From contig NZ_AHCA01000011.1 of the NCBI RefSeq assembly GCF_000238355.1, positions 1 to 64,000 on the forward strand: a DNA stretch of 64,000 nt. The letters run 5' to 3'. Positions 54,745 through 63,493 of this stretch are shown here, piece after piece. The position numbers and the translations under genes are program-made. Source of the DNA: Pseudoalteromonas haloplanktis ATCC 14393. Its GTDB lineage: Bacteria > Pseudomonadota > Gammaproteobacteria > Enterobacterales > Alteromonadaceae. A model generated the notes under the pieces. That model saw only the letters and a program-made list of their open reading frames with translations, was not told the origin of the DNA and searched no databases. Each line of letters starts with the position of its first letter. The first letter of the stretch is position 1.

Positions 54745-55368
54745 TTACCAAGGCTTACTAGTAATAATGTAACAGTGTTGCTCTTTGAGATGTTCAAGCA
54801 ACACTGCGGTGTCGCCTGATGTAAATAATTCGTCATTCTCAGCCCTGACTTCAATTAACTGCTCAGTGCCTTGAAATAGAACCCGTGCTTGGCCGAATTT
54901 GTTGGTTACCTTGCCAGTGACAATAATGCATTCTAAGCCTAGTAAATCTGAACTTTGCGAGGTTTCTGCACTACTAAAAAAGCGCTGTAAGGGGCGTGAA
55001 ATAATAGCGGCAACGGGTATGGCTATTAATAAGCAAGTCAGTAGCATTAACACGCCAAAAATATAAAACCAGATACCGTCACCTAACAGGTTGGCAAAAA
55101 ACTTATGGGCATAGATACTGATCAACCAGCTACTCATGACCACTAAGCTTATGGAGACAGTAATGGGAATGCCACCAAAACCCGTGCTAAACCATGAACT
55201 CAATCCTGAGCTTTGCGATGCATCGGCTTCAATGTCGAGATCAGACTCAAACATATCAATATCAGCAAAGCCAATTAGAGTTATTAGCCAAAACAACATC
55301 ACAACTAACAACAGAGCTGAAAAGATAACGGTGGGGAAAGTAAGCGCTAAGTTTAAAAATTCCATCAT
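54745..55368 (-). CDS. yqiJ: YqiJ-like OB-fold membrane protein
   Basis: A 207-residue inner-membrane protein with three or four helices (about 8-32, 70-90, 100-125), an acidic loop (FADIDMFESDLDIEAD) and a C-terminal OB-fold-like NfeD-type domain (LLGLECIIVTGKVTNKFGQARVLFQGTEQLIEVRA). YqiJ/NfeD proteins accompany flotillins and are thought to help assemble them. It is the first gene of the locus, read toward the flotillin gene. Either ATG at 55368 or 55365 could be the start. Confidence 0.85.
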   Translation of the reverse strand: MMEFLNLALTFPTVIFSALLLVVMLFWLITLIGFADIDMFESDLDIEADASQSSGLSSWFSTGFGGIPITVSISLVVMSSWLISIYAHKFFANLLGDGIWFYIFGVLMLLTCLLIAIPVAAIISRPLQRFFSSAETSQSSDLLGLECIIVTGKVTNKFGQARVLFQGTEQLIEVRAENDELFTSGDTAVLLEHLKEQHCYIITSKPW

Positions 55369-55645
55369 TACAACTATCCATTTATTTTAAACGCAGTAGG
55401 CGATAAAACTTTTTATCATTTAGTGGCTATGATGTTAAGCGTTTTAATGGAAAATTAACGTTTAAATATAAAATATTGTAAATGAACTACTACTTTTTTA
55501 TGTTTTCTTTGTTTAATTAAAGACTTAGTGGTTAAATTTTTAGCATGCGGTAGCTATTAATCCCCCCTAAAAACTTATAGTATTCGCTCCTAGTTTTGTA
55601 CCCCCGAAAAGTAAATTATATTAAAATCATTAAGAAAGGACACTT

Positions 55646-56425
55646 ATGCGTTATTTATTACCAATCTCACTACTTGCGTTATCTTGCTCGGCGACTGTAA
55701 GTGCGCAGCAATCAGAGACTCGCCAATGGTTCAATAGCATTGAATATAACACGTTAGAAAATGCAGACTTGGATTACGATTCAACTCAACTTTCAAGCCA
55801 TTATTATTTTGCACCACAACAAAATACCGGCGTGTGGGATGATTATGGTTACCTAGATACTGATTCTAACATTGCTTTTCATTACTACGAGAGTAATGGT
55901 TATGATAATTTTTCTTTTAACGGTGAAGGCTTTTATGGCAACTGGTTTGTTAGCGCTGAATTATCTGATTTAAGTAATTTAGATAACTACTCTATTGGTG
56001 CAGGCTACTTATTCAACGATTCACTTAAAGCCTCAGTGCGGATGCAGGAGTTTGAATATGGAGATGAAATATTCTGGTTTAAAGCACAGTATAACCATCA
56101 ATTGAATGACACTGACTATATAGGTTTTACTATAGAAGCTGATGATAGCCTAGATAATTGGAATACATCTTCGCGTTACTTTAGCCACCTTGGTAACGAC
56201 CGTTATTTTAGCTTAGACGTAGATTATCAAGACCCCACCAATGCAGTATCAGCAATGGCTAATTACTACTTTAATCGAAATGTCGCGATTGGTGCAGGCG
56301 CTAGCGATTCTGACCTGCAACTTGAAGCTAAGTACTTTATTGATAGCCAATATTACTTCATTGCTAAGTTTACTGACTATGACCATGGTGATTTATATAC
56401 TGTGAAATTTGTCGCCCAGTTTTAA
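55646..56425 (+). CDS. Putative outer-membrane beta-barrel protein
   Basis: A 259-residue exported protein (signal peptide to about residue 20, VSAQQ) rich in aromatic residues, Asp and Asn with alternating strands throughout, ending in TVKFVAQF with the C-terminal Phe typical of outer-membrane barrels. Likely an 8-12-strand barrel; no family name is certain. Unlike most barrels of this size it has no clear repeat. AAAGGA lies before the ATG and a strong terminator follows. Confidence 0.7.
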   Translation: MRYLLPISLLALSCSATVSAQQSETRQWFNSIEYNTLENADLDYDSTQLSSHYYFAPQQNTGVWDDYGYLDTDSNIAFHYYESNGYDNFSFNGEGFYGNWFVSAELSDLSNLDNYSIGAGYLFNDSLKASVRMQEFEYGDEIFWFKAQYNHQLNDTDYIGFTIEADDSLDNWNTSSRYFSHLGNDRYFSLDVDYQDPTNAVSAMANYYFNRNVAIGAGASDSDLQLEAKYFIDSQYYFIAKFTDYDHGDLYTVKFVAQF

Positions 56426-56438
56426 TAAGTGAAAAATG

Positions 56439-56463
56439 AAACGCCGCTATTTAGCGGCGTTTT
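56439..56463. terminator. Terminator between barrel gene and M20 peptidase gene
   Basis: ACGCCGCTA (56441-56449) and TAGCGGCGT (56452-56460) form a GC-rich stem with a 2-nt loop and flanking A- and T-runs, between convergent genes; it can act in both directions. Confidence 0.82.
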
Positions 56464-56477
56464 ACTGCATAGCTAAA

Positions 56478-57968
56478 TTACATATTACCCAATTCAATCA
56501 TCATTGCTGTATACATTTTAAGATTTAACTTAAGCTGTTCTACGGTAATAAATTCATGCTCTGAGTGGCCAGTATATTTTTTACCTGGCATTGAAGGGCC
56601 AAATGATACGGCGTTATCAAATAACTTGGCATTCGTGCCACCACCAATTGAGACAAACCCAGCCTCTTGATCACCAGTAAAATGTTTAAAAATATCAAGC
56701 AAAGCTTGCGCATGCGGTGCGCCATCAAGCAACATTGGTGTGCCAATAATCACCTGCGTATTTTTTAGCTTAACCTGATTATTAGCCTGCCAATTAGCCA
56801 ATGCCGTGTCGATTTGTTGCTTTAGCACGGCTTCATCTTTGCCAACTGGACGGCGCATATTTACCGATAAGGTAATATCATTACCATCACGTTTTAATAA
56901 CGTTGGCGAAACCGTCATCGGCCCCATAAAGTCATGTGCGTAAGCGATATCACCAAACTGCTTGCCATATAAATCAAGACCAATAAGCTGATTGATAAAC
57001 TCAATGGCTTGGCCGTCGCTGTTATTTTCAAGTTCGATACCTTTAAATAATTCAGCCAGATGCGCTATCGCATTATGCCCTGCTTCAGGCTCTGATGAAT
57101 GCGCAGACATACCCTTTACTGAAACTTCAATACCAGAGGTAAGCTCTGTGATAGCGACTTTAACATCACTAAGTTGTGCTACATTGCTATTCAATGTGGC
57201 AATGTCTGCAGGCGTTGCATTATGCAATATGGCACTTGCGTCTTCAGGTATTTGGCTGACAAATGCGCCACCTTTTAAATTACTTACATACACACCGGTT
57301 TTTGCTGAACTGCCTACAAAGGTTGGCGCAATTAAACTCCAGCCTTTTTCAGCCACGACAACGGGATATGAAGCATCAATTGTCACCGCATACTTTGGTT
57401 GTTGGTAAGTTTTCATAAATTCTTCAAGTGGGCCCCAATCAGACTCTTCCGCTAAATAAATCATCAACTCAATGCGATTATTCAACGTGATGTTTTGATC
57501 TTTAATGGCTTTCATTGCATAAAGCGCGGTGGCAATTGCGCCTTTGTCGTCTTCTGTACCACGCGCAATCAGCTTACCTGGCTCTGAGGTGCTATCGATT
57601 TCAAATGGACTATTTTTCCACTTACTGGCATCCGCAGGTTGCACGTCGCCATGAGTCACAATGGTGACTTTTTCAGTTTGTTGACCCATGCCTATCAAAA
57701 TGGTGTAACCTAAATCTTGATAATCAAACCCCAGCTCAGCCGCTTTCATTTTTAATAGCGCTTTAAAGCCCATAAAGTCGGGGTTATCTGGTGTATTGAT
57801 CCCCTCTTTATTTACGGTTGGGTATGAGACTAAATTAGCTAAAGTATGAATTTGTGCATCTTGATACGTTTTTACTGCATAGTCTGCAGCAGCATCACTG
57901 CGACTATTGATATTGGCGTTGGCGTTAAGTGCTAATAATGCCAAACTGGCTAAAACGAACTGTTTCAA
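56478..57968 (-). CDS. Exported M20-family dipeptidase
   Basis: A 496-residue zinc metallopeptidase with a signal peptide (ends NANANI), so it probably acts in the periplasm. M20 motifs: THGDVQPAD (zinc His/catalytic Asp), ARGTEDDKGA (bridging Asp), LAEESDWG (catalytic Glu) and SIGGGTNAKLF and the final GHSEHEF (zinc His). It is closest to PepV-type dipeptidases. The start is TTG at 57968, with AGGAA six bases upstream. Substrate unknown beyond dipeptides. Confidence 0.88.
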   Translation of the reverse strand: MKQFVLASLALLALNANANINSRSDAAADYAVKTYQDAQIHTLANLVSYPTVNKEGINTPDNPDFMGFKALLKMKAAELGFDYQDLGYTILIGMGQQTEKVTIVTHGDVQPADASKWKNSPFEIDSTSEPGKLIARGTEDDKGAIATALYAMKAIKDQNITLNNRIELMIYLAEESDWGPLEEFMKTYQQPKYAVTIDASYPVVVAEKGWSLIAPTFVGSSAKTGVYVSNLKGGAFVSQIPEDASAILHNATPADIATLNSNVAQLSDVKVAITELTSGIEVSVKGMSAHSSEPEAGHNAIAHLAELFKGIELENNSDGQAIEFINQLIGLDLYGKQFGDIAYAHDFMGPMTVSPTLLKRDGNDITLSVNMRRPVGKDEAVLKQQIDTALANWQANNQVKLKNTQVIIGTPMLLDGAPHAQALLDIFKHFTGDQEAGFVSIGGGTNAKLFDNAVSFGPSMPGKKYTGHSEHEFITVEQLKLNLKMYTAMMIELGNM

Positions 57969-58151
57969 AGCAAATTCCTATTTTTAAAAGACGAAGGGGT
58001 GGAAACACACGCTAATTGTAACGCTGTTGACCTTTACTAAGCCAGCACTGTACCTGCTACGTTCTGATTTTATAGCAGAATATTTAATTAGCTTATAGCT
58101 TCAATAACGCTGTATACTATGCCACCAATTTTAAGCGCGTGAAGATAAACC

Positions 58152-58319
58152 ATGAACCGCAGAAAAAAGATCATTACAAAATTTAATCAAAAAGATAAAC
58201 GCGCTAACGCTAAATTACACAAAAGTAATAAGCCCGTTTATGTATCAAAGGCTGAACGTGAAAAGCGAGCATTAGAAGCAGAGCAAGCTGCTGTGCAAGA
58301 GCAATTAAACGCTGAATAA
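58152..58319 (+). CDS. Small basic DUF2986-type protein
   Basis: A 55-residue peptide encoded between the peptidase and the copper-receptor genes. It is strongly basic at the N-terminus (MNRRKKIITKFNQKDKR) and has the conserved core NAKLHKSNKPVYVSKAEREK, the DUF2986 pattern of Alteromonadales and Vibrionales. It may bind RNA or ribosomes, but the function is unknown. It is too short for most ORF cut-offs. Confidence 0.75.
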   Translation: MNRRKKIITKFNQKDKRANAKLHKSNKPVYVSKAEREKRALEAEQAAVQEQLNAE

Positions 58320-58503
58320 TCACTTAAACAATTTGGGCTAGGGTAAAATTAGCGATACCATTTATTATTTATATCGCCAGTGGTTACCAAATAGGGGTGA
58401 GGATATTAGAGACTTTCCGTGTTTTTTCATTGCTTCAACCTTATTCATGAAGTTGATGAATGTGCTTTAATTACCGATATCTCCCTTCTAATCAAGTAAC
58501 TAA

Positions 58504-58530
58504 AACCGTGATAGCAAGGCTATCACGGTT
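58504..58530 (-). terminator. Terminator of the copper-type TonB receptor gene
   Basis: AACCGTGATAGC (58504-58515) and GCTATCACGGTT (58519-58530) form a perfect 12-bp stem with a 3-nt loop, just after the receptor stop; a short T-rich stretch follows on the minus strand. Confidence 0.7.
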
Positions 58531-58538
58531 GTTGTTTA

Positions 58539-60722
58539 CTAAAAGCTGTAGCTCATACCAATATTAACTGAACGCCCCTGCCCTGCAAGCTGGCTAAAGC
58601 CTTGACTCATATCAGCTTTAAACTCAGCAATACTCACTCCACCCAGTGGCTGCTGATAATATTCATCTAATAAGTTAGTAACGGCTAATTGCACTGTTAA
58701 CTTATCCCAGGTTGCTTTAGTTTGCAGGTTAAGCACACTATAACTTTGCGTTGAATTTTCAAGACGTCGTGGATCAACATGGGTTTTACTATCAACCCAC
58801 TCCCAACTAAGTGAGTTTTGCCATTTACCAAGTTGCTGGTCTATAGCAATTTTACTGTGCAATGGCATTATTTGATAAAGAGGCTCATCGCTGTCGTCGC
58901 GTTCACCATGGGTTGCAGTAATAGCTGCGGTTAAATCCCAAGTACCAGCCTTTTTACTATCAACAACGCGAACAATGCTTTCTAGCTTGCCGCCATAGAG
59001 TGTGGCATCTAAATTAGTAAATTTTAATGTATTACGTTGTGTTAATGGCATATCAGTACGGTTTGTACTGCCAACAACTGCGCCATCAATATAATCATTC
59101 ACCTGTGTATACCACGTATTAGCAGTTACTTGCCAAGTCCCATCTGTTGCTGATTTAGTATAACTGGCACTCACCGTATGCGCGGTTTCAGCGGCTAAAT
59201 CTGGATCACCTATATAGCCATTACCATCGCCAAACCAGCCAATCATGCTGGTTGACATGGTACTCACTCCCCAACTGTAGCGTTCATATAAATTAGGGGC
59301 TCGATTTTTACGTGCTAAGCCAAATTCTAGCTCATCTTCATTTGTTATTTGATAGCGCACGAGTAGGCTTGCATCAACTAATGTATCGCTGCGTTCTCTA
59401 TCCATAGCATTAAATGCCATTGCTGCATCTTGATTTGGATCATCCATCATCATGGCTGACATGTCGCCCATACCCGACATATCACCCATTGAATCCATAC
59501 CTGACATATCGTCCATGCCGCCATCCATGGTCATATCGCTATAAGGTTGTACTTCGCCAGCATCCGTGTGCACATATTCAATTCGTGCGCCCGCTGATAC
59601 CCACCACTTTTTATCTAGCTGCTTTTGTAACTCGGCAAAAGCAGTGTAGCGATCGCGTTCACCATCATTTATATTTACGTAATCATTCGGTCCCATCATC
59701 ATTGAACCTTCAATCGCAGGCCACCAATCATCAATGCGATAACCAAAGTATTCTTGTCCTAATAATAATGTGGTGTCTTTGTCGAGTTCTAAACGCCAAT
59801 TAAGTTGATAACTGATATCTTGGGCGTCGGTATTCATCGGCATCATGCCGGTTTTTTCAGCCGTGAAAAAACCCATTTCGTGCTTCACATCATTGTAGTT
59901 AATTTGTGCTTGGAACTCACCGCTTTCAAGAGTGCGTTTATATTGGCTGATCAACCCATAACTGGTGTTATCGGTCATATCCATGTATTGATTAGGAAAA
60001 CCTTGGAAAGGAATTTTTTGATGGGTTAGCTTTACAACGAGTTGTTGTTTTTCATCACGAACCGCCGCTGTCAATGCGTGGTTTTGTACACGATAAAGTG
60101 TATCAAGTACTAAGTCACCATTGCCATCTTCATAGCTGTCAGCATCTTCAAATGACCCTTGATAGTTAATACTCACCGAATCACTTGCAAGTCTTGCACC
60201 GACTCCCACAGCTTGAGCATTATTACTACTGCGATATTGAGCAGATACATACCCCGAATGCCAATCAAACTCGGCCTTATCACTGTATTGTGGTGCTATT
60301 GAATTTACTTGAATAACCCCGGCAATATTGTCTCCTCCTGCACTAACCGGTGATACTCCAGCAACAACACGATAAGAAGCAACCTGATTGGCTGAAATAT
60401 ACGATAATGGTGGGTTCATTTGATTACCACACGCAGCTGTTATATCTGCACCATCAACCAAAATTTTTACTCGATCACCCATCATGCCATTTAAAATAGG
60501 TAAACTCGACACGCCACCCGCGGCAGAAAAATCAACGCCCAAGTCACTCAGCAATTGTTCAGCTGAGCCCAAACGTTCATGCGCATTTAGGTGCTGACCT
60601 TGAACTTCAATAACTTCAATTGAATCGTCTGCCAGTGCATAAGGAGAAAGTAAACAGGCAATCCAAAGTGCAATTGGGTTTAATACATGCTTTGAATTTG
60701 AAAGTGACTGAGGGTTGTTCAT
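58539..60722 (-). CDS. TonB-dependent copper receptor, OprC-like
   Basis: A 727-residue outer-membrane receptor: signal peptide to about residue 31, TonB box (EVIEVQG), plug and barrel ending in NIGMSYSF. The plug has ACGNQMNPPLSYI with C98 and M102, and the barrel has KHEMGFF with H281 and M283. OprC of Pseudomonas aeruginosa binds copper through the same CxxxM and HxM motifs (C143, M147, H323, M325), 180 residues apart against 183 here. A Met-rich segment (397-440) holds 14 Met in 44 residues, which could be an extracellular copper-collecting loop. The 16-mer shared with the other TonB receptor gene lies 67 bases upstream. Confidence 0.88.
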   Translation of the reverse strand: MNNPQSLSNSKHVLNPIALWIACLLSPYALADDSIEVIEVQGQHLNAHERLGSAEQLLSDLGVDFSAAGGVSSLPILNGMMGDRVKILVDGADITAACGNQMNPPLSYISANQVASYRVVAGVSPVSAGGDNIAGVIQVNSIAPQYSDKAEFDWHSGYVSAQYRSSNNAQAVGVGARLASDSVSINYQGSFEDADSYEDGNGDLVLDTLYRVQNHALTAAVRDEKQQLVVKLTHQKIPFQGFPNQYMDMTDNTSYGLISQYKRTLESGEFQAQINYNDVKHEMGFFTAEKTGMMPMNTDAQDISYQLNWRLELDKDTTLLLGQEYFGYRIDDWWPAIEGSMMMGPNDYVNINDGERDRYTAFAELQKQLDKKWWVSAGARIEYVHTDAGEVQPYSDMTMDGGMDDMSGMDSMGDMSGMGDMSAMMMDDPNQDAAMAFNAMDRERSDTLVDASLLVRYQITNEDELEFGLARKNRAPNLYERYSWGVSTMSTSMIGWFGDGNGYIGDPDLAAETAHTVSASYTKSATDGTWQVTANTWYTQVNDYIDGAVVGSTNRTDMPLTQRNTLKFTNLDATLYGGKLESIVRVVDSKKAGTWDLTAAITATHGERDDSDEPLYQIMPLHSKIAIDQQLGKWQNSLSWEWVDSKTHVDPRRLENSTQSYSVLNLQTKATWDKLTVQLAVTNLLDEYYQQPLGGVSIAEFKADMSQGFSQLAGQGRSVNIGMSYSF

Positions 60723-60788
60723 TATGTTCTTTATTTACAACAAGTTTAGAATGAGCAAAGTATATCGTTTGGCAATAAAGCTGAACAC

Positions 60789-60804
60789 GTGACAAATTGT
60801 CGCA
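60789..60804 (-). promoter_or_regulatory. Quasi-palindrome upstream of copper-type receptor gene
   Basis: The second copy of GTGACAAATTGTCGCA, 67 bases before the receptor start. It resembles, but does not exactly match, known copper-response boxes with TGACA/TGTCA arms. See 39822-39837. Confidence 0.5.
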
Positions 60805-60884
60805 CCTAGGCTACTCAGAGCAAGATAATAGCAATACGGGATAAATCGTGATTATTTAAAAGATCATGACAAGCGCTGATAAAA

Positions 60885-60915
60885 TTAATAATGCCCCGTT
60901 ACAGGGCACTATTAA
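60885..60915 (-). terminator. Terminator of the DUF1499 gene
   Basis: TTAATAATGCCC (60885-60896) and GGGCACTATTAA (60904-60915) pair at 11 of 12 positions around a 7-nt loop, followed by TTTTATC on the minus strand. Confidence 0.6.
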
Positions 60916-60925
60916 ACGAATATAA

Positions 60926-61642
60926 CTAAATCGCTGTTAGCTGGGGGTTAATTTGCTCAATAAACTCATGAATACGCGCAGCATTTTTTCCTAAATCACT
61001 CTTTCCGACTCGCGACTTACTACGCACATCAACTAACGTGATACCTTGCTTGCTTTTGATTCGAATAACCACATCATCTTTAAAACCAAACCACGCAGTG
61101 GTGTCGGTCGCTTCAATAATACCTTGTGATGGATCGGCACTCACTAATTCCCATCCTAACTGCTCAACGGCATTTTTAGCCACGCCAAACACTGTTTTTG
61201 TATTATCCGTGTACTTCAAGGTAACTAGTTCAGGGTACGCTTTTAACTGCTGAGCTGCGGTTTCGGCACCTGCATATTCAACAGGGTTTGGGGCATCCAC
61301 GCGTATTGCAGCAATTGCTACAAACTCTGGTGGTGCTGCAACATCCGTTGAAATATCATGAATTGGCGGTACGCCTTTGGCTTTATTCATTAAGCTCAAT
61401 GGCATAGCCACTGCGACAATGGCAAAAACAGCACTCACAATTGTTGCTAACCAATTAATGTTTTTACGCATAAATAGTAGTTGCACAGCCAATAATACTA
61501 AACCGGCAACGCCTGCATACACACCAAAGCGAATACCTGTAAACGCGGTACTTAAATCCAATATATGCCATTTATATAAAGGCCCAGGTAACACGACTAA
61601 CAAAATAGCCAATGCACATACAAAACTAACAAGCGCTTTCAT
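60926..61642 (-). CDS. DUF1499-family membrane protein
   Basis: A 238-residue protein with three transmembrane helices in the first 90 residues, then a C-terminal DUF1499 domain: VFGVAKNAVEQLGWELVSADPSQGIIEATDTTAWFGFKDDVVIRI and VDVRSKSRVGKSDLGKNAARIHEFI. The RSKSRVGKSDLG motif is typical of the family, whose function is unknown. GGAG precedes the ATG. It is monocistronic. Confidence 0.83.
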   Translation of the reverse strand: MKALVSFVCALAILLVVLPGPLYKWHILDLSTAFTGIRFGVYAGVAGLVLLAVQLLFMRKNINWLATIVSAVFAIVAVAMPLSLMNKAKGVPPIHDISTDVAAPPEFVAIAAIRVDAPNPVEYAGAETAAQQLKAYPELVTLKYTDNTKTVFGVAKNAVEQLGWELVSADPSQGIIEATDTTAWFGFKDDVVIRIKSKQGITLVDVRSKSRVGKSDLGKNAARIHEFIEQINPQLTAI

Positions 61643-62063
61643 TTACGATCTCCGTACAACTATTGAAATGGTTTTAAATCTAAACACCACAATACCTGCT
61701 TTTTGTCACTAAAGATCATTTTTTATCACTGTTGAAAGTATTTATTTGCTAGCAAAAAGTTGCATTCCCCATGAAGTTGCTAAAACCAAACATTTATACA
61801 CTTACTTTCAAACCGAACACTGGTAATACTGACTGCTTAAATGTAAAATTCCTCCATTAAAATTAGAACGTTCCTATTCGAGTAAGAACGCTTCAATCTA
61901 ACACCATATTTTAAGATCTAAGTTCACCGTTTTTTGGATAAGACGCTGTCTTATTTTTATCATACAATTGCGGTTTAATTCATTCTTCAAAATTGTAGTT
62001 CTCAGCTTTTTATTAAATAAATCATTTACATTTTTATCGTCTATCTTTTTACAAGGGTTATCT
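61643..62063. other. 421-bp divergent region, DUF1499-MFS
   Basis: No gene seen. It contains ATAAGACGCTGTCTTAT (61938-61954), a perfect 7-bp inverted repeat around GCT followed by a T-rich run, and GAACGTTC (about 61867-61874), a short palindrome. The first could be a small attenuator or an operator for the MFS gene. Confidence 0.5.
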
Positions 62064-63266
62064 ATGTCAGCTGATATCAGCGCAGCCACTAATACGTTAA
62101 GTACGACCGCTATTTTGTTAGTACTTGCTCTGGGCACTTTTATTTTAGGGTTATCGGAGTTTTCGATGATGCCTATGTTGCCGTTATTCAGTGAAACATT
62201 TGCCGCAACGCCAGCACAAAGTGGTTATACCATTAGCGCCTATGCAATTGGCGTCGTGATTGGTGCCCCAGTATTTATGATCACTACAGCTAACATGCGA
62301 AAACGCAATGCCTTACTATTGTTTGTGTCGATGATGTTTGTATTTAACGGCTTAAGTGCATTTGCAAATTCATTAGAGCAACTTATATTATTTCGTTTTT
62401 TAAGCGGTTTACCCCATGGCGCTTATTTTGCCGTAGCTATTTTATTAGCTGCAGATATAGCACCTAGTAATAAACGTGCTAGTTTCATGTCTAAAGTATT
62501 TATGGGGCTGACCATCGCTACGATTGTTGGTGTGCCAATGGTCACCTTAATCGGGCAAAATTTTAGCTGGCGTTATTGTTTAGCAGGCACCGCAGTTTTG
62601 GCACTTGTTGCTTTAGTACTTATTGTAAAATATATCCCAAATACAAAAAATGCAGCTCCTTCGTCGTTATTAAGCGAGTTAAGTGTATTGAAGAACAAGC
62701 TTGTTTGGTCAATATTAGGCATCATTATTGTTGGCTTTGGGGGCGTATTTTGTATTTATACCTATATTGCAGATACAATTTTAGTGGTCACCCATACACC
62801 AGCCTACACCATCTCAATCGCAATGGTGATGTTTGGGGTTGGCTGTACGCTAGGAAATTATGTACTAGGTAAAGCAGCGGATCATTCTCCGCTTAAAACG
62901 ACCGGTGCAGCATTAATAGGCGCTATTATTTTTGCTGTAAGTTACGTACTTGCAAGCCAGCATATTTGGCTACTTTATGCAGTCATATTTTTTATTGGCT
63001 TTAGTGTAGGATTGGGCACGGTTATCCAAACTATGTTAATGGACGTATCTCCACATGGCCACGCAATGATTGGCGCACTTGTACAATGCGCATTCAATAC
63101 TGCAAATGCAATTGGTCCTTGGGTTGGTGGCTTAGCTATTGCACAAGGCGCTCTACCGAATCAAACCGGTTATGTGGCAGCTGCTTTATTTAGCGGTGGC
63201 TTTATCATGTGGTTACTCAGTGCATTACAAATGACTAAACGAAAACCGCAATTAGTTGCCCAATAA
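62064..63266 (+). CDS. AraJ-like MFS efflux transporter
   Basis: A 400-residue inner-membrane transporter with 12 predicted helices, of the DHA1 drug:proton antiporter type. TM1-2 carry LALGTFILGLSEFSMMPMLPLFSETF; the loop 2-3 region is short (NMRKRNALLLF), and RFLSGLPHGAYFAVA lies in TM4. It resembles AraJ/YdeA exporters; the substrate is unknown. The frame starts far upstream at 61968, but AAGGG before the ATG at 62064 and the usual N-terminus set the start. Confidence 0.85.
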   Translation: MSADISAATNTLSTTAILLVLALGTFILGLSEFSMMPMLPLFSETFAATPAQSGYTISAYAIGVVIGAPVFMITTANMRKRNALLLFVSMMFVFNGLSAFANSLEQLILFRFLSGLPHGAYFAVAILLAADIAPSNKRASFMSKVFMGLTIATIVGVPMVTLIGQNFSWRYCLAGTAVLALVALVLIVKYIPNTKNAAPSSLLSELSVLKNKLVWSILGIIIVGFGGVFCIYTYIADTILVVTHTPAYTISIAMVMFGVGCTLGNYVLGKAADHSPLKTTGAALIGAIIFAVSYVLASQHIWLLYAVIFFIGFSVGLGTVIQTMLMDVSPHGHAMIGALVQCAFNTANAIGPWVGGLAIAQGALPNQTGYVAAALFSGGFIMWLLSALQMTKRKPQLVAQ

Positions 63267-63295
63267 ATAAACTACACTCTGCGTATTGGTCGTGC

Positions 63296-63493
63296 TTATG
63301 CTTCTTCATCTTGAAAAATATCTTCAATTGTTAATTTAAATAACCGAGCAGCTTTAAACGCAAGCGGTAAACTAGGATCAAACTTACCTTTTTCAATCGC
63401 ATTAACCGTTTGCCTTGATACATCGAGTAACTCTGCTAGTTTTGCTTGCGTTAAATTATGCTCTGCACGTAACACTTTAAGGCGGTTTTTCAT
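63296..63493 (-). CDS. Small XRE-family transcriptional regulator
   Basis: A 65-residue single-domain helix-turn-helix protein of the Cro/XRE type: LRAEHNLTQAKLAELLDVSRQTVNAIEKGKFDPSLPLAFKAARLF. It is almost only a DNA-binding domain and so acts as a dimer. It overlaps by four bases (ATGA) with the upstream membrane-protein gene, so the two are translationally coupled; such pairs often regulate their own promoter. GAGG precedes the ATG. Confidence 0.88.
   Translation of the reverse strand: MKNRLKVLRAEHNLTQAKLAELLDVSRQTVNAIEKGKFDPSLPLAFKAARLFKLTIEDIFQDEEA

Noticed and set aside
60789..60804. Exact CusR or CopR box
   Set aside because: The arms are similar (TGACAA/TTGTC), but the spacer is one base and the outer positions differ, so assignment to a specific regulator is not justified.
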